From: Humulus lupulus
Taxonomy: Eukaryota > Streptophyta > Magnoliopsida > Rosales > Cannabaceae
Length of the DNA stretch: 64,000 nt
Assembly (NCBI RefSeq): GCF_963169125.1
Contig: NC_084796.1
Span: forward strand, 216,714,448 to 216,778,447
Direction: 5' to 3'
Of this stretch, positions 10,440 to 21,312 are shown piece by piece. The translations under genes were made by a program, and so were the position numbers. Numbering within the stretch: the stretch's first letter is position 1; the number at the start of each line of letters is the position of its first letter. Below the pieces are notes generated by a model. The model ran no database searches, had not been told where the DNA came from, and worked only from the letters and a program-made list of their open reading frames with translations.

Positions 10440-11697
10440 TATATACATACCTCTTTCTTCAAGGAACGTCCAGGTCGTGAATGTTCAATGTAATCCTTGA
10501 ACATTTTCATCACATAATATCCACATGCCACATTGTCTGGTTGGTGCCGACACTAATATTTAAATAAAATATCAAGTAATTAATATAAAAAATATTAGTA
10601 AAATTCAAGTATAATTAAAGTCGTAGTTACTTACTTTTGGTTGCACAATTTCTATATTATTTGGAATCTCGGGAGGTTTTAGTAGACTGGTCAGAAAAAG
10701 GTTGAAAGCATTGACTATTACTGCCACAATTTCTTCACGGTTTTCCAGTTCTGAGTTCACCGGATCACAACAACAAACGTAATATGCATATGGGGCCAAT
10801 ATAATCAACATCCAATGATCACTGCACAAGAAAAACAATACTTGGTATAAAGTCTCCAACGAAAATGTTATAAGGACTAAGTATCTGGTAGTAACAAAAT
10901 TTTTAACTTACCCATGGTTCTAGGGGACAATCATAAGTTGCTCACTTGATCTTAATTGACGACAGCGCTTGAACAGACCTTGAACATGCTCTTCAAATGA
11001 ACTTCGTTTAGTGGCTACAACATTAGGATTGACAAATAAAAACTTATTTTGACGCCCTTGTTCTACCAAAAAATTGTATAACAACCTATTAAAAAAAGAG
11101 TAGTAGTCAAAAATATAATTTAGGAAATTTGTTGTTAAAATAAATCAAATAAGAAAGGTTAAGTAAAAATCTTGTGAGATACCTTATGTAGCAAACGACA
11201 ACTCCTTGTCCAATCTTTTCCATTCGAATAAATTGAAGTATGCCCTCTTTGCATATGTAAAGACTTGAAATATCCTGACCGAATACATCCTCATCTATGC
11301 CTGGATTGACACAGTCATCTTCATTCCAACGAGATATAATATTGTATATCTGTTCCAAAGGACTGGTGTCTTGTGTCAGAGGATCACTCAAACGTTGTAT
11401 TCTTTCTCGGGGTCGTTGTGTTGAAGGAGCAATTGGTCGTTCTGATATGTTATTACTTATAGAATAAGTCTGTAAAATAATATTAATAATTAGAAAATTT
11501 ACAAACAAATTGAAATATATAATAACAAATATGATTATATAAACATGATACATCACCTTTTCATGTATATCATCAGATACGATGACCAGTTCCTTAGGCC
11601 ATGATATAGGATGCCCAATAGCCTGAATGACTATGTACATATGCTGATTAGGTTTTGCATAAGGAAGAGGTGTCGCCGGCTTTACATATAAGTTCAA
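10440..11697 (-). pseudogene. C48/Ulp1-type cysteine peptidase region of the CACTA second gene
   Basis: Minus-strand exons can be followed by eye. The segment beginning at 11697 contains YAKPNQHMYIVIQAIG, a DUF8039-like block. The pieces around 11460-11180, 11095-10910, 10859-10640 and 10557-10440 build a Ulp1 fold. The catalytic elements are visible: His in HWMLIIL, Asp in CCDPVNSE, a Gln in RHQPDN and Cys in ACGYYVMKMF. An in-frame stop falls just before the His exon. Ulp1 peptidases cleave SUMO-like proteins; similar domains are known in some plant DNA transposons, and their role in transposition is not settled. Exon limits are approximate. Confidence 0.75.
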
Positions 11698-12505
11698 TAT
11701 ATATAAAAAAACTTACAATGTTTTTTTGAACCTCAGCTGCCTCTCCAATAAGTTCTCCTTCTTTATTCTTCAGTCAACCCATCGTCCATAAATCAGCTCT
11801 ATCAATATCAGATAATTGTTGCCCAGTCTGTTGTTGAAGCATCTCTTCCACATGCACGTAACCTCCTCTAGATAGGTTGTGGTTGTATTTGTTCATTCTT
11901 CGATATTCTTGCATTTGTAACCTCTTATCTTTCCACTCTAGTGTTAATCTTGAGTTGACAAATTCTAACCATTGCTCATCTGTAATGATCTCCTCAAATC
12001 CAAATGGTTTCCTAGGGGGAAACTCATCTGGTCTTTTCTCTAAAGCATTAAAGATGTGCTTCCTTGTCGTGTCAGTCTTCCATTGTCTGAACATCTTTGC
12101 TGCATCTTTCATTATCTGCTTTTTGGAGCTATATTCCAACTGAAAAGTTTTCTGCAAGTTTGAAATAATAATCATATTAAATCACATATTTTAAAATCTT
12201 TAAGTAAAATAGAAGTAATTAAATCATACCTTCATTAAATCCCATATATGAGTTTTGGTCTTCGCTGGAACTTCGTTCCAGGAGTTACAGGTGATGGGCA
12301 CAATAGTCCTCACTATAGAACCCAACACTGAAGATTGATTACTTCTTGCGGTACCTATTACTTGACCATACTTATTGAACTTTACAAGTATAATATTTCC
12401 TTCACTTCTATTCTTAATCAATTTATTCATCCATGTGCGTCCTCGCACATTTTTATTTTGTTGAGGATTTTCTTCCTCATCACTATCACCAAAAGGATCT
12501 GACAT
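11698..12505 (-). pseudogene. Transposase_24-like (En/Spm second ORF) N-terminal part
   Basis: The first exon (12505 to about 12228) starts Met-Ser-Asp with an acidic, then basic, segment and ends VPAKTKTHIWDLMK at a good GTATG donor. The second exon begins after a TTGCAG acceptor near 12151 and includes DEQWLEFVNSR and a Gln-rich EEMLQQQTGQQ helix, typical of plant En/Spm-associated proteins (PF03004 style). A TGA at about 11774 (DLWTMG-stop) interrupts a frame that continues with LKNKEGELIGEAAEVQ toward the Ulp1 part, so both parts were probably one gene. It likely acts as the DNA-binding accessory protein. Confidence 0.75.
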
Positions 12506-12789
12506 CTGTGAAACATAAAAATCAATATGATAAGTTATATATATAGAAAAAAAATGACAAACAAAAACATATCATAAACAAACCAAAATCATTTTTGCAA
12601 GTATGACAAACATAATTATATTATACCTCACATCAGGTTATCAATCCATAAACCTTCACCATTATCACGTAAACAAACACCATCATCATCAATTTCATCA
12701 TTACATATTGGTGAAGTGAATATGATTGATTCTTCTTCAATAGGTATATCATGCAAATCACCATCTTTGGTATTCCATTCTTTTGTGGG

Positions 12790-15700
12790 CATTGTAAGCA
12801 CAATTGACTATTGGTTGTCTGAAGGATCATTTACATAAAACACTTGTTTTGCTTGTGCAACCATTATAAATCTGTCAGATTTGTGCCCTAGTCGATTTAG
12901 GTTTACTAATGTGAAACAAAAATCTTCATATATTATGCCACTGTCACTCTTCACCCAATCACAAAAGAAAACATGTATTCGAGTTGTGATATAATCTAAC
13001 TCCCAAATTTCTTTAATTACTCCATAGAAAGTCATATCACTTTGAACAGGATTTTTGTCTTTCGCACTGGATATTTGCATAGTTCTAGCGACAAGACTAA
13101 CACCACTATTTTGTGTGGTTCTATTGGTATCACGCTCCCTAGTATTGAATTGTGTACCATTGATTACATATGATGAAAACTTGATGACTCTATGAGAAGG
13201 GCCTCGAGAGATCCACTTAACAATGTCTAACACATTATTTGATGTGTTTTTCAATTCATTGACAACCTATTAAAAATAAAACTAGTCAAACAACATACAT
13301 TACTATATAATAAAAATAAAATAAAAAAATCAACATAATGTACCTTATTTTCTATCCAACTATTAAATGTACGATAATGTTCATCTTGTAACCATTTGGA
13401 GTTCCTTGACTTTGATAGAAATTTTGTCTTGATCCAGTTAAAATGTTCCCTTCAAAATTACATATGTTGTTAGTGAACTACTTGTGAAAGTTATCACATA
13501 TTTACATTGCATATGCATTATATCTATGAAGAAAAACTTACTCGATATAAGGCTGAATTTCATTAGTATTTTGCAATACTAGACGATGTGCTTCATCTAG
13601 TTCATCCTGACTCACTGAGCAAACGACACTACCCCGACGACTCTGAATCTCAGCATTATTAACTTCATTTACCCCAATTCTCTGTACACCAGCCATGTAT
13701 TCAGAAAAAAAAATTCAACTGCCTCTTCAGCAATATACCATTCCACAATGCACCCTTCTAGGCGACTTTTATTTCTGACATACCCCTTAAGAATCTTCAT
13801 ATATCGTTCAAATGGATACATCCATCTTAAATAAACGGGACCACAAAATCTCAATTCTCTAACCAAGTGAACTGTAAGATGAATCATTATATCAAAAAAG
13901 GAAGGTGGGAAATATTTCTCCAGCTCACACAAGACCTCAGCAATTTCATCATGTAACTTGGGTAACTTAATAGGATCAATCACCTTACAACACAATGACT
14001 TGAAAAATAAACATAACCTTGTGATAATCTCTCGAACTTTTTGAGGTAAGACAGAACGAATTGCCACTGGTAGCAAGTGTTGCATTAGAATATGACAATC
14101 ATGAGATTTCATACCACTCAGAGTATAACTTTTCATGTCTACCAATGACCTTATATTTGATGAATAGCCATCTGGAACTTTTACATTAAATAGACAGGAA
14201 CAAACTTCCTTCCTTTCATCTTTAGTGAGGGTGTAAGCAGCAGGGGACAAGTATGTTCGTCTCTTATCTATTTTCGGAGTTAATCCTTCACGTATACCCA
14301 TTGCAGCCAAGTCTTGTCGAGCCTTAATTCCGTCCTTAGTTTTCCCAGGAATATTGAACAAAGTTCCAATCAAACTATCACATTTTTCTCTATGTGCATA
14401 ACATCTAAATTAAGACGTACAAGTAAGAATTGCAAATATTCAAGCTCGAAAAAAAATAGATTTCTTTTTATAACAACTTTTGGGCTCTTCCACAACCTTA
14501 GCCTTCCCACGACCCTTCCGCTTTGTAGGTGTACGAACTTTAGGCTTACCTAACTTAAACATGATTTTAGACATCTTCTCAAGTACTTCACTCCCATTTA
14601 AAGTTTGAGGAGCCTCCTCAAACTCTTGTTTGCCGTTGAATGTCTTTTTCCAAGTTCGATATTTATGCGTACTAATCAAGAACTTCATATCACCCATATA
14701 CATACTTTTCGGGAGTGTTTTAAGTATTCAGAACATGTTTTTTCTTCACAAACGGGACAAGCCTTACATCCTTTCACACTAAACCCGGATAAATTTCCAT
14801 AAGCAGGAAATTCATTGATAGTCCACAAAAATACAACTCTAAAATTAAATTCTTCTTGCATGTACGCATCATAAACCTTAATCGCTTCATCCCACAAAGT
14901 TTTCAAATCATAGATAAGAGGCGACAAATATACGTCGATGTCATTACCAGGTTGTTTAGGTCCCGATATCAACAATGTCAACAAGGTAAATTTTCTCTTC
15001 ATGCACAACCATGGGGGTAGATTGTAAATGACAAGCATAACAGGCCAACAACTATACTTACTACTAAGAGAAGTGTGTGGATTAATCCCGTCAGTCGAAA
15101 GACCTAGACGAATATTACGAGATTCATTTCCAAAACAAGGCCACTTCAGATCAACCCTCTTCCAAGCTAGGGTGTTAGCTGGATGCCTTAATTTACCATC
15201 ATTTATTCTCTCATTAGCATGCCACGATAAATTTTTAGCATGTTCGGGATTTCTAAACAACCGGATGAAACGAGGAATAGGAGGAAGGTACCACAAGACC
15301 TTGGCGGGTACTCCTTCCTTGACATCCTCACCATTTCTTTTCTTTTTCCATCGTGACTCACCACAAGTAGGACACATTTTTGCATCTGCAAAGTCATTCC
15401 GATATAACATGCAATCATTAGGACATGCATGAATTTTTTCATATTGCATGCCCAATGAGCATAAAGTTTTCTTTGCTTCATAAAATGCAGTTGGCATTTC
15501 ATTACACTCCAGCAACAAATCATTCAAAAAATAAAGTAGATCAATCATCCCTTTATCACTCCAACCGTGTTTAGCTTTCAAATTGTACAACCTAAGGAGT
15601 GCGGATAACTTTGTAAATTTTTTACAACCGAGGTAAATCGGTTTCTCAGCATCACTAAGTAGTGTCTCAAACTTATCTGGGTCTACTCCGGATCCATAAT

Positions 15701-16028
15701 GTGCGTCATCAATCATATCATCTAATGCATCACAATTCTCCTCTACTATATTCCTCCTTACTTCATTGGGTCTACTTGGTGGAGTTGGCGCGACATGCAT
15801 TCTCTCCCCATGCATATACCAAACTGTGTAACTTTTGTCGATTCCATTGAAAAATAAGTGTTGTTTGATCTTACTAAGATCCATTTTCCTTACATTTCCA
15901 CACTTAATACATGGGCAACGAGTAAATTTTAGGTCTTTCACATTCTCCGAACAAAATCTTAAGAATAAATCGACCCCGTTTTTATATTCCACGGATAACC
16001 TATTCGCTGACGTCCATTTTCTATCTAT
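12790..16028 (-). pseudogene. TNP2-like CACTA transposase, broken
   Basis: The protein can be read from about 16028, where the expected initiator codon is ATA, followed by DRKWTSANRLS (transposase-associated domain with a C-x-C zinc-like motif). Frame 15992-14685 includes the tnp2 core GNDIDVYLSPLIYDL and WTINEFPAYGNLSG. A frameshift near 14700 leads to 14703-14440. A small deletion near 14375, just after LDVMHIEKN, shifts to 14373-13669 with the DUF4218 block (HDCHILMQHLLP, YPFERYMKILKGYVRN). After another shift the frame continues to about 13540, an exon at 13450-13335, and a DUF4216 exon at 13254-12790 (GVIKEIWELDY, FCDWV, FIMVAQAKQVFYV). It would excise and insert the element. Confidence 0.88.
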
Positions 16029-17534
16029 ATCTTCTCCTATGTCTATGAAAAGTTAAACAATAAAAACTACATAAGCATATGGCCGAGTATATGAAAAATT
16101 GGGCAGCATTTCTTCTATATTAGTAACCTAGCCATCAGTCAATCTTATCAAATCCAATCAAATAAGCACAACACACTTCAAATATAATAATAGAATACAT
16201 AATTCTAGACAAAATCGGACAGCATTTCCCCTATAATATTGATCTAACCATCTGTTAACAAAAGTCGAACAATTCAAACAACACACAATAAGTTTCTTCC
16301 TTATAACTCCACAGCACACAAACAAATTTTCCAGAACCTACTTCACTAAAACACACAGTTCTCAACCTTCTGTTATCACCGCAACACACAATTTTAATCT
16401 CAGAACCTACTTCACTATGGATGAATATTTAAGATATTCAAACTCCTCTAACAAAAATTTAATGATGCTAAAACGAGAGATAAGATAATGTACGTACCTC
16501 TTGCAATCAATAGTCCTAGCTAGAAAATTTATTTCACTTTGCAATGCACTTTGCTATTAAATTCACAACCAACAAAATTGAATTAATTAATAAATAAGAA
16601 ATTACTAAATAAATAAATAAAACATAATATATATAATCAACCTACTTCAATGTTAATAAAATAATTAAAATATAAATACAAATATATAATTTTTGAATAA
16701 TATAATAATATAAATAAAAAAAATCATAAACATATATACTTTAATTACTTATTTCTATACATGCAATTTAGTATGTAAATTAAAATTAAATTATTTTCCT
16801 TATTTTAGACACACATATATATATACTTAATCAACCTAAAAATTTAATTAAAAAATCTACAATTTTTTAATTAAATAGTAAAAAAAAATAAAAAATAGTA
16901 AATAACGTGGTATAACTATTAAATCCCAATTGTGTATCTCAAATCTTCATTAAAATCATTTTTCAAACTTTTAAAAAATATTTATAATAAACTCACAAAT
17001 CATAAAAAAAAAATGCACAAAAATAATTATTTCTATCATTCTAACTATAATGCATTGTTTTAATAATGAAATCATATCTCAAATCTTCTTCAAATCAAGC
17101 AAATATTACCCAAAACCGCAACCCACAATACCCTAAAATCACAATATTAACCCATTATAATTAAAGAAAATAAATAAAAATATATTATCATAACTATTAT
17201 ACATTAATTAAAATGAACAAACATACCTAAAATTAGTTTTCAGAGGAGAAAATCGGCCAAAATCGGTATCAATTTCGCCCAAAATCACCCACAATACCCA
17301 AAACCGCAACCCAAAAAATACCCTAAAATCCCAATATTAACCCATTATAGTTAAAGAAAATAAATAATAAAACATTATCCTAACTATTAAACATGAATTA
17401 AACTTAAAAACTTACCTGATATCAATTTTCGGAGGAGGAAAACGGAAGAAATATCGCCCAAAATCGCCAAGGAAATGCCCAGAAATCGCCTCTGGTTTCG
17501 TCTGGTTCGTGAATGGCTCGGGGAAGGAGATATA
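16029..17534. other. AT-rich upstream region of the CACTA transposase
   Basis: No ORF is supported. It contains a roughly 180-bp direct duplication: a block with CCCAAAACCGCAACCC near 17111 recurs near 17290 with the same following sequence (TAACCCATTATA and AAAGAAAATAAATA). The stretch 16100-16630 is shared with diverged copies near 41150 and 45880. Confidence 0.6.
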
Positions 17535-17745
17535 TAGGGGAGGCCTCTAACGTCTTCCCTGGGAAGACGTGTACACATCCAACGTCTCTCCTGGGAAGAC
17601 GTGTACACTTCCAACGTCTCCCTGGGAAGACGTCCGATGTGTACACGTCTTCCCAGGGGGGACGTTGGATGTGTACACGTCTTCCCAGGGGAGACGTTGG
17701 ATGTGTACACGTCTACCCAAGGGAGAAGTTGGAGGGCTCCCATTG
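17535..17745. repeat. Right subterminal repeat array of the CACTA element
   Basis: Repeats of ACGTCTTCCC...GGGAAGACGT joined by GTGTACAC and CATCCAACGTCTC occur in both orientations around a centre near 17640. The motif is related to, but not identical with, the left array (TCTTCCC here, TCTCCC there). Confidence 0.85.
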
Positions 17746-17950
17746 TCAGATTTAATTATTTTTTTTTTACTTTTTAATTTATAACAAATAACGTCTCTCA
17801 CTACTTTTAATGACTTACCGACTTAGTCATAAACAATAACTTTTAATGACTGCCCCCTTAGACTTGAAATATACCTAAATACTTTTAATGTCTTACACCA
17901 TTGGTGTAAGTCATTATAGAGAGTCATTAAATGTCAATTTTGTTGTAGTG

Positions 17951-18498
17951 ATAGGAGCGTATAACTCACTTGAAAGACACAACATTTCTATCCATTAGAG
18001 CACTTGGCTAGAAACACTTTGAGGCTTGATTATTCTAGAAAGCATTTCCAAAATCTGTGAGAGATCCCTTAGTTCTTGAGTTAGGGGGAAATGAGCTTTT
18101 CGACAAAGGTTTCAAACCTTGTTCAAGTTGGTGATCCCCAACACTCTTCACTTTGGTTGTGTGAGTGAGAGTTTATTGTTTTTTGTTCTTGTTCTTGTTC
18201 GTATTTTCTTGTATTGATTTTTCTTATTTTCTTCTTGCTCTATTTACTTGTACTTTTGTTTAAGAGTTGTAATCCTTTTATTTCCTTGTTCAAATACTTC
18301 TAGTTTACTTGTATCTTTTTTTAATAGAGTTGTACTTTCTATTTCTATCATCTTACATCTCCTTCTCCTTTTATTTTTATTTTCAGTTATAGAGTTGTAA
18401 CACTCTTTTTAATCAATCTATATTTATTTGTAATATTATTGCATATAGTTGTATTATTCTTACCTATTTCCATTGAGGCAATCTATTTTTTCCTAACA
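17951..18498 (+). repeat. 3' LTR of the copia element, right part
   Basis: It begins with the duplicated ATA, then GGAGCGTATAACTCAC, and matches the 5' LTR R/U5 through the final ...TCCTAACA. The flanking ATACA follows at 18499. Confidence 0.9.
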
Positions 18499-18503
18499 AT
18501 ACA

Positions 18504-18663
18504 TTCAGTAAACATCAACTACTATTTGCAACAAAATAAACCATAGCATGGAAAATGTTTCAAATTATTCCAAAATTTAAACAATTCCAAAAAGTGTTTA
18601 ATGACCAAAACATAAATCCCTTAAGGTCGTAGAAAATATCCCATCTTATTTATTAGCACCCCA
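18504..18663 (-). other. Continuation of the gypsy 5' untranslated region
   Basis: Removing the copia element and one ATACA joins this stretch to 3575, directly upstream of the antisense gypsy gag start. It is AT-rich and non-coding, consistent with the gag leader. This assignment is by position only. Confidence 0.5.
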
Positions 18664-19120
18664 TGTAACGATTACGCAATTGTAGAGTCCAAGAACTTTA
18701 CTTAGCTAATTATCTAGTAGTATTATAGTATGTATAGTATTATCTTTGTAACTGTGGATTTTTGGTTCAGACCGGGAATTATTTGGACACTCATAGTAGT
18801 ACTTATATATTTTCTAAGTTTAACCTATAGTTTAAGAATATTAAGTATAACCTTAGGTTTGATTAATGTGACTGATATTAAGGATTATATTTATTATATT
18901 ATAAGGTTTAGACATCAACCAATAGGATTTTAAGCACATGCTATGAATGGTGATTAAGGATTAAGTATTTTTTTGGGATTAAATTTAATAAGGAGTAAAG
19001 TTTGAATGTTATAGGGTCAGTCAGCAGCTTTGAATACGTTGGGGGCTTAGTCAAGGCTGTTTACTCCATTCAAACTTAGCTAAAAATGTGTAATTTCGTG
19101 TTTAATTATTCAGCGTGTGT

Positions 19121-19245
19121 CGATATATCGCAGCCATAGGGGGCGATATATCGCAGCACGTAGATACGGAAAACACGAGACGATGCACGGTCGCCTCGGG
19201 TATACTAGCCCAGGCGATATATCGCCTACAAGGGGCGATATATCG
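19121..19245. repeat. Four CGATATATCG palindromes in LTR-A U3
   Basis: Exact copies of CGATATATCG lie at 19121, 19144, 19215 and 19236, the last three preceded by GG and two of them extended to GGCGATATATCGCC. Two exact and at least one degenerate copy occur at the matching place in LTR-B (54845, 54867; near 54763). Confidence 0.85.
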
Positions 19246-19429
19246 CCTCCTCCAGCATAAATTCAAACACTTTTGAATTCTTTTCCTTTTAGCCATTCAA
19301 ACTCCTCCATAAGTCCAGCATCTTTTGAACGAGTCTTCAGCCTCTGCTGAACGATTATTCAAATGATTTTCACCTAAAAAGCCATTATTTTTATTCAAGT
19401 AAAATCAAGATACTTTCATTCCCAAACTC

Positions 19430-19437
19430 TATAAATA
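19430..19437 (+). promoter_or_regulatory. TATA box of LTR-A
   Basis: TATAAATA in the context CTCTATAAATAGGACC, matched at the equivalent place of LTR-B near 55065. It fixes the plus orientation of this LTR. Confidence 0.7.
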
Positions 19438-20597
19438 GGACCTAGTACCCAGCCATTATTCACCTTTTACTCTAAGTTCAGAAGCTGCAAGTGCTAGGAG
19501 AGTGTGAGAGTTAAACACTTGGGTGGGAAAGTCATAAGCTTAATCATCTTTAGCTTATCAAACACTTTGGGAAGTGAGGTTCGTTAGTATTTCGGTTGTG
19601 GTTAGATTGATCTTGCAAGTCTTTGAGGTAACCAAAACTCTAGTTCATTTATGTATTATGTTATTTTCTTTCTCATAGTCTTCTACTCAATCTCTAACCT
19701 TAATCTCTATTTTGGATAGGGAATCTAAGTTCTTGAGCACATAAGTTTCGGTAAGCATGTTGCTCAAATGGTTTAGTCTTCCCATTTCCTTTTAATCTCT
19801 TTCCTTCTTTCAAATCACTCTTGTTCATTATGGTTTTAGGAGTGTTCCAAAAGTCCCAACTCAGTCCATTATATCCCGGTAACTTTGGTAAGGAAAATAG
19901 GCTAGAATCTATATGTTTATGTTTATGTTATCTTATGTGTTATGTTATGATATGTTATGAATATGTTATGAATGTGTATGTTTGTAGGCTTGGGCTTATG
20001 CCCTATTTGACTAACAAGACCCCAAAAAGATTGTGGGCATATGCCTATTTAGCTGGTAGGACCCCACTAATCTCATGGGCATAAGCTTGTTTAGTCTATG
20101 AGACCCCAAGTAATAATGGCCATTATAATAAGTGTATAATGTGTTATGATATGTCTTTATGTTTCTTATGAAATTATGTTTATGACTATGTGTTAGATTT
20201 TCCTTGCTGGGCATTAGGCTCATTCCTTTTTGTTTTATGTGCAGGAAAATAAGCTTTAGAGGCGGTAAGATTCGTGACGCTTAGAGGATGTGTATCGATG
20301 GTGAATGGAGTCAAGGGGCCGAGCGTTATTCGATTCGAGGATGTAGTCTTGTTTATGTTTATTTTATGGTTTTACGTGTATTTTCCGCATTATTTATGTA
20401 ATGTCTTTTATTTTAAATCATGTTTTGTTTTTAAAGACAATGGGATCCCATATCCTTCTTAGTATTTATTTGTAAGTAACTCTTATTTTACAAGTTACTC
20501 AATAAAATTATGGTATTTTCGTAAAAATGTAAGTTTATGTATAGTTTCGTTAATGGTCCAAATAGTCTAGATTAGTGGGTCATTACAGCAATGGACT

Positions 20598-21152
20598 TTA
20601 GTCCTCAACGATGGACTCGTTCCCAAAACTGTAATCATAGACATTTTCTGGGATGTGGAAATAGCCTGGAGCACTCGCCATTATCTCCATTCTAGCGGTC
20701 AAACATGGCATAGCTCGAATTACTTCCTCAATTACCAATTCTCCTTCCACATCGTGTACCGTTTTCACATGCTCCTCTATTCTGCTGTCATCCGTCTTTA
20801 CTAACACCAGCTCCAGATGACTAAATTCGTAATTTACCAGAAAATCACAAATTACGAACTCTGTGGTACTAAACTCCAGGTAATCTTGCTCAACGTCATT
20901 CCATGATCGAGCCAATTGATGAAGGGCCTCTAAGTACAACGACAGTGCTTCCCTCAAGACCTAATATTGCTCTATGGGCCATAGCAAGGCTCCTTTTTTG
21001 TTCATGATCCCCTGAATGCGATCACAAACCACCTTTGTTGTTTTCAAAACCACTATTTGCTAATCGTAGGGATCCTCCTCAAGCTGGACCTTGGGTATTT
21101 CGCGAATCCCCTTGAGTAGTTGTTTCTTAGTAGTTTTCAAAATAGGAGGCAT
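20598..21152 (-). pseudogene. Unrecognised ORF in a minus-strand retroelement leader
   Basis: On the minus strand a reading frame starts with MPPILKTTKKQLLKG near 21152, is broken by two in-frame stops (after EEDPYD and after WPIEQY), and is then open at 20957-20598 for about 119 codons ending SFGNESIVED. The open part is acidic, has no transmembrane segment and no cysteine motif, and matches no family I know. It follows a tRNA-Met-like primer-binding site at about 21312-21299 and ends about 10 bp before LTR-A. It may be the first ORF or gag start of the gypsy element whose LTR is 24972-21313, or a non-autonomous element's residual ORF. Confidence 0.45.
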
Positions 21153-21298
21153 CTTACTAGATCGCAGTTTACGAAACTATAAAATTAAATAAACCAGAAA
21201 CAAGTAATAGCACATAAAAAAATACTTACGACGCGGTGAGGTGAGATTTTCCCGTCTTTAGCGTGTATGGGGAGGGTCCTTGGAAACATGGACGACCG

Positions 21299-21312
21299 TC
21301 TCTGATACCATT
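21299..21312 (-). other. Primer-binding site (tRNA-Met type), minus strand
   Basis: The minus strand reads TGGTATCAGAGACG directly inside an LTR edge ending ...TTTTACA. TGGTATCAGAGC is the standard complement to initiator tRNA-Met in plant retrotransposons. It sets the polarity of the element to the minus strand. Confidence 0.75.

Larger units (their letters stand above)
9538..17950 (-). mobile_element. CACTA (En/Spm-type) DNA transposon
   Basis: The left end CACTACAACAAAAT and right end ATTTTGTTGTAGTG are perfect inverted repeats. The element is flanked by the 3-bp duplication ATA (9535-9537, 17951-17953), as expected for CACTA elements. It is 8,413 bp long. It carries a TNP2-like transposase (about 16028-12790) and a second gene with a Transposase_24-like N-terminus and Ulp1-like C-terminus (12505-10440), both on the minus strand. 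Palindromic subterminal repeat arrays lie at each end. Frameshifts and stops in both genes indicate it is no longer autonomous. Confidence 0.95.
3581..18498 (+). mobile_element. Ty1/copia LTR retrotransposon, interrupted by a CACTA element
   Basis: Direct 5-bp target duplications ATACA flank it (3576-3580 and 18499-18503). The 5' LTR is 3581-4734. The 3' LTR is 9219-9537 plus 17951-18498, split by the nested transposon. The internal region 4735-9218 encodes Gag, protease, integrase, RT and RNase H in the copia order on the plus strand, with many stops and two clear frameshifts. The 5' LTR begins GG instead of the canonical TG, which the 3' LTR keeps. I see no recognisable tRNA-Met primer-binding site after 4734. 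The element is dead. Confidence 0.92.
18664..20587 (+). repeat. Ty3/gypsy LTR (LTR-A), plus orientation
   Basis: It starts TGTAACG and ends CATTACA, 1,924 bp. It shares U3, promoter and U5 landmarks with LTR-B at about 54300-56205, so they are one family. U3 carries four CGATATATCG palindromes and a TATAAATA at 19430. U5 has three diverged repeats of a GGGCATA...GACCCC unit (about 19985-20110), and a GCTGGGCATTAGGCTCA block before a GTGCAGG acceptor-like site. No matching 5-bp duplication is found at its two edges, and the bases after it (GCAATGG) may be a remnant of the primer-binding region seen complete at LTR-B. Confidence 0.8.

Noticed and set aside
18664..20587. Reading LTR-A as a minus-strand LTR starting TGTAATGACCC
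   Set aside because: The TATA box context and the primer-binding site after the matching end of LTR-B show the plus orientation.
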